Below, one piece after another: positions 44,291-54,250 of a stretch of DNA of 64,000 bases. Below the pieces are notes generated by a model. That model ran no database searches, was not told where the DNA came from, and was given only the letters and a program-made list of their open reading frames with translations. Every line of letters begins with the position of its first letter. The stretch's first letter is position 1. Position numbers and translations under genes: made by a program. This DNA is from Dehalococcoidia bacterium (lineage in GTDB: Bacteria; Chloroflexota; Dehalococcoidia; SpSt-223). The DNA lies in contig BPIC01000002.1 of NCBI GenBank assembly GCA_026003895.1, positions 496,001-560,000 on the forward strand, written 5' to 3'.

Positions 44291-44481
44291 CGGTGAGAGC
44301 AAAGCCGTTTCGGCCGCGGCGGCTCCTCAGTGCGCCCGCCGCGTTCGAACCACGAAGCCGAACCACCTGCCGCATGTTCGACCTGTTCGACCGGGCCTTG
44401 CTGGCAGCGACGGAGGATATCCGGCTATCGGTGACGACGCTGGCATTGGTCTTGGTCTCACCGCCTAACAAACGTTCCACT

Positions 44482-44532
44482 GGTTGCTGACGACGGTTAT
44501 CCCGGTCGATCGCTCCAGCAACCGGCTACACT
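44482..44532 (+). promoter_or_regulatory. Inverted repeat and -10 upstream of SDR gene 44551
   Basis: GGTTGCTG (44482-44489) and CAGCAACC (44516-44523) form a perfect eight-base inverted repeat separated by 26 bases. TACACT (44527-44532) is a -10-like box 18 bases before the ATG. The right half-site lies against the -10, which suggests a looping or two-site operator. Confidence 0.38.
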
Positions 44533-44550
44533 GCGCTGGTGGAGGGTGCA

Positions 44551-45291
44551 ATGGACCTCAACGGGAAGGTGGCGCTCGTTACTGGCGCCTCGGGCGGCAT
44601 CGGTGAAGCCCTCGCCGTCGATTTGCAGGAGGAGGGCGCAAGCGTTGTGCTCTTTGCCCGGCGCGCGAACGAACTGGAGCGCGTGCTCGCCCGGTTGGAT
44701 CCCAACCGTGCTGCGATCGTTGTTGGGGACGTGGCGGTGCGTGAGGACGTGGAGCGCGCGGTTCATACCGCTGAGGAGCGCTTCAGCGGCCTCGACCTGC
44801 TCATCAACAATGCGGGAGTGGCCGTTGTCGCGCGGATTAGCGATGTGCCGCTCGATCTCATCGAGCGAGGCTGGCGCACGAATGTCCTCGGACCGATTCA
44901 TTCCATCCAAGCGGCGGTGCCGGCGATCCGCCGTCGAGGCGGTGGCATGATCGTCAACGTCTCGTCAGGGATGTCCCTTCGGGCGTCGGCGACGATGGGG
45001 ATTTACTCGATGACAAAGGCCGCGCTCAACCTGATCTCGGCGTCGCTTCGACAAGAACTCGCTGGCGAGAACATTCGAGTGATGACGGTGTTCCCCGGCT
45101 TCATCGCCAACGATTTCGGGCTCAACTCGCTGGCGGCAGATGAAGCGCTGATCGCCGATCGACGTGCGACCTCGCGGACTCGCTCCAACCGGACGTCAGA
45201 AGACGCTTCGCGCGACATCATCGCCGCGATCAAGGTAGACCAAGAGGTCTTTCGTTCGAACGTGGAGCAGAGCCTCGACGTCCCGCTGTAG
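44551..45291 (+). CDS. SDR-family oxidoreductase
   Basis: The product has 246 residues. The cofactor motif is 'LVTGASGGIGEALA', with 'LLINNAGVAVVARI' and the catalytic pair in 'YSMTKAALNLIS'. An R after the second strand (F-A-R-R-A-N) suggests NADP(H). It resembles 3-oxoacyl-ACP reductase-like SDRs without specific assignment. The start is ATG 44551 after GGAGGG, four codons inside the longest frame. Confidence 0.88.
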   Translation: MDLNGKVALVTGASGGIGEALAVDLQEEGASVVLFARRANELERVLARLDPNRAAIVVGDVAVREDVERAVHTAEERFSGLDLLINNAGVAVVARISDVPLDLIERGWRTNVLGPIHSIQAAVPAIRRRGGGMIVNVSSGMSLRASATMGIYSMTKAALNLISASLRQELAGENIRVMTVFPGFIANDFGLNSLAADEALIADRRATSRTRSNRTSEDASRDIIAAIKVDQEVFRSNVEQSLDVPL

Positions 45292-45342
45292 GGTTTGACG
45301 CTCGGGTGAAGACGTCGCTACGTTATTGAGTCGGAGGCGCCG

Positions 45343-46512
45343 ATGCGAGACGAGCGTCGGATGGTGATTCGTCACACGATCGAGGGGGCGTCGTCTGACC
45401 TGCGCTCCATCAGCCTTGCCATTCACGAGCATCCCGAACTGAATTTCGAAGAACGGTTTGCTCACGCCCTGCTGACTGACTTTCTCCATGACGCTGGCTT
45501 TCGGGTCGAGCGGAGCGCATTTGGTCTGGCAACGGCATTTCGGGCAACGGTGGGAGAAGGACGGCCGTGCGTCGCGGTGCTCTGCGAGTACGATGCGCTG
45601 CCGGAGATTGGACATGCCTGCGGCCACAACCTGATCGCAGCGGCCGGCGTGGCGGCCGGACTAGCGCTCAAGGCGGCCGGGGCGCCGGGCACCGTCGTTG
45701 TGCTCGGCACGCCAGCCGAAGAGGGGGGCGGCGGCAAGGTATTTATGCTCGAGCGCGGCGCGTTCGACGGGGTCGACGCTGCGATGATGGTCCACCCTGC
45801 GCCGGGACACTCAGTGTGGCCAAACGTGATCGGAGTCGAGTCGCTCGCCGTGGAGTTTTTCGGCCGGGCTGCTCACGCTGCCATGGCGCCGTTCGAGGGG
45901 CTGAATGCGCTCGATGCAATGGTGCTCGCGTTCAACGGGGTGGCGTTACTTCGTCAGCAACTGCGTCCCAATACGCGCGTCCACGGGGTCATTACGCGCG
46001 GTGGCGCCAAGCCCAATATCATCCCGGACTATACCGCGGCGGAACTGTACGTGCGGGCGCGACGACAGGCCGAACTCGAGGAGCTCAAGGCCAAAGTGGT
46101 CGCCTGCTTCGAAGGCGCGGCGCGTGCGACTGGCTGCCGACTCGAGGTGCGCTGGACGGGTCCCCGCTTCAGCGATCTTCGGACGAACGACCCGCTGGCC
46201 GGGCGTTACGCCAGCCATCTTGAAGCGCTGGGAGTCTCGATTCCGCCCCGCGGCGCGAACCCGCTCGACCAGACGCCGATCAGCACCGACATGGGCAATG
46301 TCAGTCACGCGGTGCCAGCGATCCATCCGCTCTTTGCGATCCCCACCGAAGGCGGAAACCATACGCCGGCGTTCGCCGAAGCGGCCCGCTCGGAGGCGGC
46401 GCACCGAGCAATGTTGCGGGCCGCGACCGCGCTCGCCGAAACCGCATTCGACTGCCTCATCGACGCCGAGCTTTTGCGCGGCTCGCGCGAGGCATTCGAG
46501 CGGGTCGAGTAG
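45343..46512 (+). CDS. M20-family amidohydrolase (AbgB/IAA-amidohydrolase type)
   Basis: The product has 389 residues, a zinc- or manganese-dependent aminoacylase or carboxypeptidase. Metal and catalytic elements are 'EIGHACGHNLIAAAG', 'GTPAEEGGGGK' and the His in 'MMVHPAPGHS'. The dimer-domain signature 'FFGRAAHAAMAPFEG' is present, and near the C-terminus 'STDMGNVSHAVPAIHP'. The sequence is closest to p-aminobenzoyl-glutamate hydrolase-like proteins. The start is ATG 45343 after GGAGG. TACGTT at 45319-45324 may be the -10. Confidence 0.92.
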   Translation: MRDERRMVIRHTIEGASSDLRSISLAIHEHPELNFEERFAHALLTDFLHDAGFRVERSAFGLATAFRATVGEGRPCVAVLCEYDALPEIGHACGHNLIAAAGVAAGLALKAAGAPGTVVVLGTPAEEGGGGKVFMLERGAFDGVDAAMMVHPAPGHSVWPNVIGVESLAVEFFGRAAHAAMAPFEGLNALDAMVLAFNGVALLRQQLRPNTRVHGVITRGGAKPNIIPDYTAAELYVRARRQAELEELKAKVVACFEGAARATGCRLEVRWTGPRFSDLRTNDPLAGRYASHLEALGVSIPPRGANPLDQTPISTDMGNVSHAVPAIHPLFAIPTEGGNHTPAFAEAARSEAAHRAMLRAATALAETAFDCLIDAELLRGSREAFERVE

Positions 46513-46524
46513 CTCCCGCTTGGC

Positions 46525-46534
46525 TTGCTATACT
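46525..46534 (+). promoter_or_regulatory. Extended -10 TTGCTATACT adjacent to the start
   Basis: This ten-base sequence, identical to that before larB, ends seven bases before GTG 46542. The mRNA start would fall at or next to the GTG, so leaderless translation is likely. Confidence 0.55.
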
Positions 46535-46541
46535 GCGGCCG

Positions 46542-48200
46542 GTGCATACTTACAGCCGGCGACGAGTCCTGCAAGCGGTAGCCGCGCTCGCTGGCGCCGG
46601 AGCGCTGCCCCCATCGCTGTTCGCCCAGACCGAGCGTACCCCGACGCTGCTCGAAGTCGCCCGGCTCGCTGGCGAAAGCATCACGGCCCGGCTCGACCGC
46701 GAACGGGGCTTTCAACCGTATTTCCATCTCGACATCACCTCTGATCCTCCCGAGGGACTCCATAGTTCTTGGGATTATGTTGACACTGCGGGACGATTCG
46801 TCGCGGCGTTCCTTGCGCTCCGCGAGTTGGGGTTGCAGGTCGACCGCGAGGCCGAAGCCGGTGTTCGGCGCTTCTTCCTTGCCAATCAGGGCGAGGATGG
46901 CCTCTTCTACGACCAGCAATCGGAATGGTCGGAGCGCGCCGCGGAAAGCTTTGCCCAGAGCCGAGCGATGGCCGCCTTGGTCGAGCTTGCCCTCGCGGGT
47001 GACCGTGAGGCTGAGCAGCGCATTGATCGGCACATTGCCGCGCTCGTGCGCATCTCGGAGCCGCTCGGTGACGGGTTGGGCTTGCCCGGTCGCCGCTACC
47101 GCGATGGGTGGCTCGACCGCTCGCTCACCGCTCTTGGCGCCGACGACCGGATCGCCAAGCCAGGGTACGCTGCACTCGTTGCTGAACCGCTAATTCGCTA
47201 CGCTGCCGCCGCCGGCCATCACGGTGCGCTGTCCCTCGCGTCGTCGCTCATTCGAGGGTTTTTTGCCGCCGGGGCGATTCGGGATGATGGTCGCTTTATC
47301 GGTCATACGCATAGCTGGGGGATCCTGCCGGTTACGATCGCGCTCGTTGAGTTGGGCAGCCTGACTGGTGATCGCGAGTTGATCGAATTCGCCAGACTGG
47401 TGTTCGACGTTGTCGTCTCGGAAGGGACGCCGTGGGGCTGGATCCCGGATGGGATCGGGTTCGCCTCGGGCTATCCCGGTGGTTGGTTTTGTGAAACCTG
47501 CGGCCTTGCGGACGCAATCGTGCTCGGTATTCGGCTCGGGCAACTCGGGCATGAGCGCGCTTGGAGCGACGTTGAGCGCTTTGTTCGCAATCAGCTCATT
47601 GCCAACCAGCTTCGCGAGGTCGATCGGGTCCTTCCGCTAGAGCGCGCGGCGCAGAGCAGGACGAACGCGGCGGCAATCCTGCGCGGAAGCTTCGAGGCGT
47701 GGGCACGGCCAAACTCGCTGCTTGGGGGCCTCGACCTCTTGGAGCACGGGGGGCTAGAGGCATGTTGTACTGGATCGGCCGTAATGGCGATCCGCGAGGT
47801 GGCACGCGCCGCTGCCGTCCTGCGCGACGGGACACTCTGGATCGACTTGCCCCTCACCCTGCGCACGTCGCTGGCTGAAATCGAGTCGTCTGAGCCGCGC
47901 GATGGGGTCCTCATGGTGACACCGCACATCAGCGGGCCGATCGCCATTCGGCTTCCTTCCGGTGCCGAACCGGCTTCGGTCGATGTCGATGGCGTGCCGG
48001 CAGCCTTCGAGTTTCGCACTGGAACTCTCTTCCTCGCCGGCGTTCCCGGGCGCCGCCGGGTCGTGGTCCGCTATCCGCTGGTCGAGCGGGAGGAGAGGCA
48101 GGTGGCCGGTGGGTTGGCGGTGACAGCGCGCTGGCGAGGCGCAACGGTGGTAGCCATCGATCCGCCGGGAGAGCGCTATCCGATCTTTCGCAATCGCTGA
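46542..48200 (+). CDS. Tat-exported GH127-like protein
   Basis: The product has 552 residues. It opens with a twin-arginine signal (Y-S-R-R-R-V-L-Q-A-V-A-A-L-A-G-A). The body is an alpha/alpha-barrel of repeated helical hairpins. 'GWFCETCGLADAI' and 'EACCTGSAVMAI' match the Glu-Thr-Cys and Cys-Cys elements that bind zinc and provide the nucleophile in GH127 beta-L-arabinofuranosidases, though the C-C-P-P-N form is not kept. The C-terminal 130 residues are beta-rich, as in GH127. Substrate unknown. The start is GTG 46542. Confidence 0.68.
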   Translation: MHTYSRRRVLQAVAALAGAGALPPSLFAQTERTPTLLEVARLAGESITARLDRERGFQPYFHLDITSDPPEGLHSSWDYVDTAGRFVAAFLALRELGLQVDREAEAGVRRFFLANQGEDGLFYDQQSEWSERAAESFAQSRAMAALVELALAGDREAEQRIDRHIAALVRISEPLGDGLGLPGRRYRDGWLDRSLTALGADDRIAKPGYAALVAEPLIRYAAAAGHHGALSLASSLIRGFFAAGAIRDDGRFIGHTHSWGILPVTIALVELGSLTGDRELIEFARLVFDVVVSEGTPWGWIPDGIGFASGYPGGWFCETCGLADAIVLGIRLGQLGHERAWSDVERFVRNQLIANQLREVDRVLPLERAAQSRTNAAAILRGSFEAWARPNSLLGGLDLLEHGGLEACCTGSAVMAIREVARAAAVLRDGTLWIDLPLTLRTSLAEIESSEPRDGVLMVTPHISGPIAIRLPSGAEPASVDVDGVPAAFEFRTGTLFLAGVPGRRRVVVRYPLVEREERQVAGGLAVTARWRGATVVAIDPPGERYPIFRNR

Positions 48201-48206
48201 GGAGCC

Positions 48207-48797
48207 ATGACCGACAATCTCGTGGCGTCAACGAATTCGGACGTGCTGCCGGCGGACGCGACGCCCAATCCGGTCCAGAGAACCTTTGAATCCGCGCTCT
48301 GGTTCACGCGGATGCTGGCACTGGTTGCGGTCGTTGCCAGCGTCATCATGGCCATGGGCGCGTTCCTGATGGCGACCATCGACGTGGTCTATCTTGTCCA
48401 GGGGTTTGGCGCCTATTCCGATTTGTCGCTGGACGGTGCGGAGCACGCTGCGGTGCGTGCCAAGCTGGTCGCATACATCGTGAAGGCGCTTGACGGCTAC
48501 CTCATTGCGACGTTGCTGTTGGTATTCGGATTTGGCCTGTACGAATTGTTCATCCGGAATCTCAGCAATGCCGAGCGGTCGGTGGTTGCGCCACGCCTTC
48601 TTCGCTTCGAGAGTATCGACGACTTGAAGGACCGAATTTTCAAGCTCGTCCTCCTCTTACTCGTCGTCCAGTTTTTTGATGAGACGCTCGACCTAACGTT
48701 TCACACGCCGCAGGAGTTGATCCTGCTTGGCGCCGGGATCTTTCTCATCGGCGCTGCATTCTTCGTCAGCAACCTCAAGTTTGGGAAAGGGCACTGA
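48207..48797 (+). CDS. YqhA/UPF0114-type membrane protein
   Basis: The product has 196 residues with three or four membrane spans ('MLALVAVVASVIMAMGAF', 'GYLIATLLLVFGFGLYELF', 'LILLGAGIFLIGAAFFV'). The family signature 'FGFGLYELFI' and a charged loop 'FESIDDLKDRIFKLVLLLLV' are present. Function unknown. The start is ATG 48207 after GGAGCC, six bases after the previous stop, so it is co-transcribed with the GH127-like gene. Confidence 0.87.
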   Translation: MTDNLVASTNSDVLPADATPNPVQRTFESALWFTRMLALVAVVASVIMAMGAFLMATIDVVYLVQGFGAYSDLSLDGAEHAAVRAKLVAYIVKALDGYLIATLLLVFGFGLYELFIRNLSNAERSVVAPRLLRFESIDDLKDRIFKLVLLLLVVQFFDETLDLTFHTPQELILLGAGIFLIGAAFFVSNLKFGKGH

Positions 48798-48836
48798 ATC
48801 CGACCGATCGCCGCCACGACACCACAGGTTGAGCCG

Positions 48837-49772
48837 ATGGAGCGGGCACTTTTGAGCGAGGGGTCGATTACCGATGTGCCGGGGATCCGTGTCGGCCATT
48901 GGACCGACCGCGAGGCAGTGACTGGCTGCACGGTTGTGCTTGCGGATGGCGGCGCCGTCGGCGGGGTCGACGTCCGAGGCTCGGCGCCGGGTACCCGCGA
49001 GACCGATCTCTTGCGGCCGGGCAGCCTCGTCGAGCGCGTCAACGCGGTGGTGCTCACCGGGGGCAGCGCCTTCGGGTTGGCCGCAGCGGACGGAGTGATG
49101 CGCTATCTCGAAGCGCACGGCGTCGGGTTTGAGGCTCGCGTTACGCGGGTGCCGATCGTCCCTGCAGCGGTCCTCTTCGACTTGGCGATTGGCTCGGCGA
49201 GCGTCCGGCCCGATGCCGAGGCCGGCTGGTTAGCCTGTACAGCGGCCACCTCTGGCCCCGTTGAGGAGGGCTGCGTTGGGGTGGGGACAGGGGCGACTGT
49301 CGCCAAGCGCCATGGGCTGCACCGCGCGGTGAAGGGTGGCCTCGGCTCGGCCTCGACCCTCCTTGAGGATGGGACGGGCGTCGGCGTCATCGTTGCCGTG
49401 AACGCGGTTGGCGCAGTGGTTGATGAGCGCGGCGTCACGATCGCGACCGAGCGGCCGGGTCCCCCGGGGGAGCCAATACTCATCGGGAATACTACGCTGG
49501 CAGTGGTCGCGACAAACGCGCGTCTCGATAAGGCCTTCGCCACGAAGGTTGCCCAGATGGCGCACGATGGCTTGGCGATCGCGCTCCGGCCGGCCCACAC
49601 GATGGTAGATGGCGACACGGTGTTCGCACTGGCGACTGGTGAACGTTCGGGCCCCGCCGACGTGACGGCAATCGGCGCTGCAGCGGCGAAGCTTGTGGCC
49701 CGGGCCATTGTCCGGGCCGTGTTGCTCGCGACGCCGCTCGGCGGCGTTCCGTCCGTCTCAACGCTCGGCTAG
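48837..49772 (+). CDS. P1-family peptidase (DmpA/aminopeptidase type)
   Basis: The product has 311 residues, an N-terminal-nucleophile peptidase that self-cleaves. 'ITDVPGIRVGHWTDREAVTG' and 'VLTGGSAFGLAAADGVMRYL' mark the family. The autoprocessing site is expected in 'LIGNTTLAVVATNARLDKA', where Thr after Asn becomes the nucleophile. Family members cleave N-terminal amino acids, beta-peptides or nylon oligomers. It lies 39 bases downstream of the YqhA gene. Confidence 0.92.
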   Translation: MERALLSEGSITDVPGIRVGHWTDREAVTGCTVVLADGGAVGGVDVRGSAPGTRETDLLRPGSLVERVNAVVLTGGSAFGLAAADGVMRYLEAHGVGFEARVTRVPIVPAAVLFDLAIGSASVRPDAEAGWLACTAATSGPVEEGCVGVGTGATVAKRHGLHRAVKGGLGSASTLLEDGTGVGVIVAVNAVGAVVDERGVTIATERPGPPGEPILIGNTTLAVVATNARLDKAFATKVAQMAHDGLAIALRPAHTMVDGDTVFALATGERSGPADVTAIGAAAAKLVARAIVRAVLLATPLGGVPSVSTLG

Positions 49773-50042
49773 CCACATTCTTCACTGGACCAGCGTGCTC
49801 CTCCTCAAGAGGCGTGCCTTGGCGCTGGCGCCCTTGGGCAAAGCGCGACCTCGGCGGACGGCTCGGACCGAGGACGGACGCCATCGCACCAACCCTCGAA
49901 GGGCCGGACGGCTCCCCGAACCGGCAGGCCGAGGCGCCTCGAGGTTCGCGGGCGTGCATTGAGGTCGCGTCGGCCGCCTTGACGCGCCGCATCGCCCTTT
50001 CGTACAGTCGGAAATGGGCAGTTTGCCCGCGGAGCGTCAACC

Positions 50043-50846
50043 ATCGCACGCATACTTGTCACGAACGACGACGGGATCTACGCGCCGGGCCTCTGGGCAC
50101 TGGTGGATGCCGTGAGCTACCTCGGCGAAGTTGTCGTCATCGCGCCCGACCGGGAGCAGAGCGGGATCGGCGCAGCAATCACTTTGCATCATCCGCTCCG
50201 GCTTTCCCGACTGCGCATGCCGACCCACCCAGAGATTGACACCTATGCCGTCCAAGGCACGCCGGGCGATTGTGTCATTCTCGGTCTCCAGAACATCATG
50301 AAAGATGGGGTCGACCTCGTTGTCAGCGGTATCAACGATGGGGCGAACCTCGGAAACGATGTGCTGGTTTCAGGCACCGTCGGGGGTGCCATGCAGGGCT
50401 ATTTTGCGGGCATCCCCGCGATTGCTATCTCGGCTGCTTGGAAGACTACGGACTTCCGTCCTGCTGCGCGGGTGGCGGCCTTGCTCGCCGATATCGTGCT
50501 ATCGGAGCGCCTGCCATCGGAAGTGCTGTTGAACGTGAACGTGCCGGACCGCCCGCTCGACAAAATCGACGGCATCGCCGTCACCACGTTGTCTCGTCAG
50601 ACCTATGTGGACGTCATCGAGCAGTCCGAAGATGCGCGGGGGCGCATGATCTACTGGATCACCCGCGGCAAGGCGATCGAAGAGATTGAACCCGGCACCG
50701 ATGTCTGGGCAATGCGTAACAACCGAATCTCAATCACGCCGCTTCAAAGTGACCTCGCCAGCCGAGAACAGTTCGAGCTGCTAGAAGAGTTGTTGCCGGT
50801 CTTGCGCGAGCACCTGACCGCGCCGATTCCTGTCCTCGAGGACTGA
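50043..50846 (+). CDS. surE: 5'-nucleotidase SurE; apparent ATC start
   Basis: SurE is a metal-dependent nucleoside monophosphatase. The product has 267 residues. The defining N-terminus (R-I-L-V-T-N-D-D-G-I-Y-A-P-G) is encoded upstream of the first ordinary start (GTG 50103). It includes the two metal-binding aspartates, so a GTG-initiated protein would be dead. In-frame ATC 50043 gives the normal M-A-R-I-L-type start and follows GGAG by eight bases. No ATG, GTG or TTG lies between the stop at 49980-49982 and GTG 50103. 'VSGINDGANLGNDVLVSGTV' is intact. TACAGT at 50003-50008 may be the -10. Confidence 0.9.
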   Translation: MARILVTNDDGIYAPGLWALVDAVSYLGEVVVIAPDREQSGIGAAITLHHPLRLSRLRMPTHPEIDTYAVQGTPGDCVILGLQNIMKDGVDLVVSGINDGANLGNDVLVSGTVGGAMQGYFAGIPAIAISAAWKTTDFRPAARVAALLADIVLSERLPSEVLLNVNVPDRPLDKIDGIAVTTLSRQTYVDVIEQSEDARGRMIYWITRGKAIEEIEPGTDVWAMRNNRISITPLQSDLASREQFELLEELLPVLREHLTAPIPVLED

Positions 50847-50954
50847 CGCCGCAGCACCGAAGCCCGCGGCGGCGGCTTGCGAGCTGGCAACGCAGCTTGA
50901 TGTGGTCGGAGCAAACGAAGCTCGAGTGAGACGCCGTCCATTCCGAACGCGAAA

Positions 50955-50982
50955 ACGCCCTGCTCCATTTGGAGCAGGGCGT
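50955..50982 (-). terminator. Rho-independent terminator of groEL
   Basis: A perfect 12-base-pair stem (50955-50966 with 50971-50982) has a four-base loop. On the minus strand it is followed by TTTTCGCG. It starts about 20 bases after the groEL stop. On the plus strand it lies 109 bases after surE but lacks a U tract there. Confidence 0.8.
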
Positions 50983-51001
50983 CGTCCGCTCGAGGAAGAG
51001 C

Positions 51002-52648
<1,647 letters not shown>

Positions 52649-52951
52649 TTATTTCGCGCCGTTGGCAACGACGGCGAGGAGATCCGACTCACGAAGCACG
52701 AGGTATTCGGTATCTTCGATCTTGAACTCGGTCCCGGCATACTTCGCGTAGAGGACACGGTCGCCGACCTTGACCTCCATCGGGGAGCGGGAGCCGTTAT
52801 CGAGCACGCGGCCCGGGCCAACCGCGACAACGGTGCCTTCTTGCGGCTTCTCCTTTGCCGTGTCGGGAAGGACGATCCCGCTCTTGGTCACCTCTTCTTG
52901 CTTAAACGGGGTAACGACGACGCGATCGCCAAGCGGCTTGAGCTCAGCCAT
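52649..52951 (-). CDS. groES: Co-chaperonin GroES
   Basis: The 10-kDa lid of GroEL, 100 residues. It begins '[20 protein letters not shown]' and has the mobile loop '[20 protein letters not shown]' and '[15 protein letters not shown]'. The start is ATG 52951 after GGAGG. The two genes form the groESL operon. Confidence 0.97.
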   Translation of the reverse strand: MAELKPLGDRVVVTPFKQEEVTKSGIVLPDTAKEKPQEGTVVAVGPGRVLDNGSRSPMEVKVGDRVLYAKYAGTEFKIEDTEYLVLRESDLLAVVANGAK

Positions 52952-52991
52952 GCGAGGTTCCTCCGACCTTTCCTTGGTTCTTGAAGACCAA

Positions 52992-53018
52992 TTAGCACTC
53001 GCGTGACTGGAGTGCTAA
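52992..53018 (-). promoter_or_regulatory. CIRCE operator (HrcA site) of groESL
   Basis: TTAGCACTC-N9-GAGTGCTAA matches the CIRCE consensus exactly in both nine-base arms. It lies 41-67 bases upstream of groES. HrcA repression with heat induction is expected. Confidence 0.95.
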
Positions 53019-53027
53019 ACCTCCAGC

Positions 53028-53057
53028 ATTCTATCCAAGCCTCTTCCAATCGAGCAA
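53028..53057 (-). promoter_or_regulatory. groESL promoter
   Basis: On the minus strand, TTGCTC, an 18-base spacer and TAGAAT (-10 at 53033-53028) precede the CIRCE element by nine bases, the usual arrangement of HrcA-regulated promoters. Confidence 0.55.
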
Positions 53058-53105
53058 GACTGCTGGCCGGCCGGGGAGGCGTTCGAAGCCAATGCTAACG
53101 ATCTT

Positions 53106-53348
53106 CTAATGCGGGTCGTAAAGCAGCGATTCGAGCAGCTCCGGCTGAAAGCCCCAGACCGCAACACCGTCGATCACCGTCACAGGCGGCGTGAGATAGC
53201 CGGACGCGAGAAACTCGGCGCGGGCGGCGAGGTCGGTGAGGACGTTGCGGACCTCGAACGGGACACCACTCTCGTGAAGGAACTCCTTCACCACCCGGCA
53301 GGGGCTTCAGCGTTCATCGGTGTAGAGGATAACCCGCCTTTCGGCCAT
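53106..53348 (-). CDS. Glutaredoxin-family protein with in-frame UGA (probable selenocysteine)
   Basis: ATG 53348 starts M-A-E-R-R-V-I-L-Y-T-D-E-R, then TGA at 53309-53307, then S-P-C-R-V-V-K-E-F-L-H and a complete glutaredoxin fold with 'TPPVTVIDGVAVWGF' (cis-Pro and glutathione-binding segment). The UGA takes the place of the first cysteine of a C-S-P-C active site, the position used by known selenocysteine glutaredoxins. The total is 80 residues, a normal length. The ATG overlaps the metF stop as TAATG, so translation is coupled. The remaining start (GTG 53294) would lose the first strand and whole redox motif. The alternative is a nonsense mutation or base error changing TGC/TGT to TGA. 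Confidence 0.75.
53274..53291 (-). promoter_or_regulatory. Candidate bacterial SECIS hairpin
   Basis: In the mRNA the 18 bases form a perfect palindrome: seven stable pairs (GUGAAGG with CCUUCAC) closed by an AGUU loop. The stem starts 16 bases after the UGA, and the loop G is base 24 after it, within the 16-37 range reported for bacterial SECIS. A G among the first two loop bases, as here, is the SelB-recognition hallmark. Confidence 0.65.
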
Positions 53349-54250
53349 TAGCGTGCTCCGACATACGGTGTGGTGTGAAGAACGTCCGAAATCACGGCGT
53401 GCACCTCTTCAGCAATCTCGGGATGGAAGCCAAACAGCATGAGGTTGACGCCATTCACGCCGCGGATCGCGCGCAGCTCGCGCAGTGTTTCGGCGAAGAC
53501 GGCGAGCCCCTCGCGTTTCGGGTCCTCCGACGACGCAATCCGGTGCAGGATATGCTCGGCGATTACGATGCGGAGCCGGCCCGGCACGCGAGCAACGGCA
53601 TCTCGCGAAAGAAGCGGCATCATTCCCGGCAGGAGGTGGACCGGACGGTCGAGGCGCGGGCGGAGAGAATCGAGGAAGGCGGCGACGCGCTCTGCCTCGT
53701 AGACCGGCTGCGTAAGCAAGAACTCCGCGCCCGCCTCCACCCGGCGGGCCGCTTGCTCCGCAGCGCGATCCGCGGGGACGCCATTCAGATCGACGGCCGC
53801 GCCAACGAAGAACGGAGCTCCGGCGTCGCGCCGCGCCGCGGCCAAGCGGACGAGCCCGAGCGTGCCGAGATCGTGCACTGCTTTGGCATCGACGCCCGCC
53901 GCGAACTGGTCTCCACGCAGACAGAGGATGTTGCGCACATCGAGCGCTTCCGCGGAGATCAAGTCCGACTCGAGGGCGAGGCGGTTCTCGTCGCGAGTAA
54001 TGCACACCCAGATCGGCTCGATTCCGCGCCGGACGAGGAATCCGGACGCCGTCAAGCTACCCAACTGCGCGGACCCGCCGTGATTGTTTGTGACCGTGAT
54101 TGCCCGGGCGAAGCGCGAGATCGCGCTCGCACGCCGGAAAAATGCTCCGAGACGGGCCGAGGCGGGCGGAGCAACCTCCCCGGTAACGACGAAGCGCCCG
54201 GCCGCTAGGTCGGCGGCGAGGCGGCTGACGGCGCGCGGTTGACCTGTCAT
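53348..54250 (-). CDS. metF: Methylenetetrahydrofolate reductase-family protein
   Basis: The product has 300 residues with the MetF TIM barrel and a flavin site. 'FVVTGEVAPPASA' starts it, with 'ITVTNNHGGSAQLGSL', 'ILCLRGDQFAAGVDAKAVHD', 'FFVGAAVDLNG' and 'EFLLTQPVYEAERV' typical of the family. Methylenetetrahydrofolate reductase makes 5-methyl-THF for methionine synthesis or acetogenesis. No partner MetV zinc protein is nearby. The start overlaps the CoA transferase stop by four bases; the stop overlaps the glutaredoxin start. Confidence 0.85.
   Translation of the reverse strand: MTGQPRAVSRLAADLAAGRFVVTGEVAPPASARLGAFFRRASAISRFARAITVTNNHGGSAQLGSLTASGFLVRRGIEPIWVCITRDENRLALESDLISAEALDVRNILCLRGDQFAAGVDAKAVHDLGTLGLVRLAAARRDAGAPFFVGAAVDLNGVPADRAAEQAARRVEAGAEFLLTQPVYEAERVAAFLDSLRPRLDRPVHLLPGMMPLLSRDAVARVPGRLRIVIAEHILHRIASSEDPKREGLAVFAETLRELRAIRGVNGVNLMLFGFHPEIAEEVHAVISDVLHTTPYVGAR

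Noticed and set aside
44341-44380. Another GTTCGAAC-type sequence suggesting a tRNA
   Set aside because: Flanking bases do not pair into a cloverleaf.
53106-53294. Glutaredoxin gene starting at GTG 53294
   Set aside because: This start drops the first strand and the whole active site and has no ribosome site. The upstream frame to ATG 53348 shows full family similarity with one UGA.
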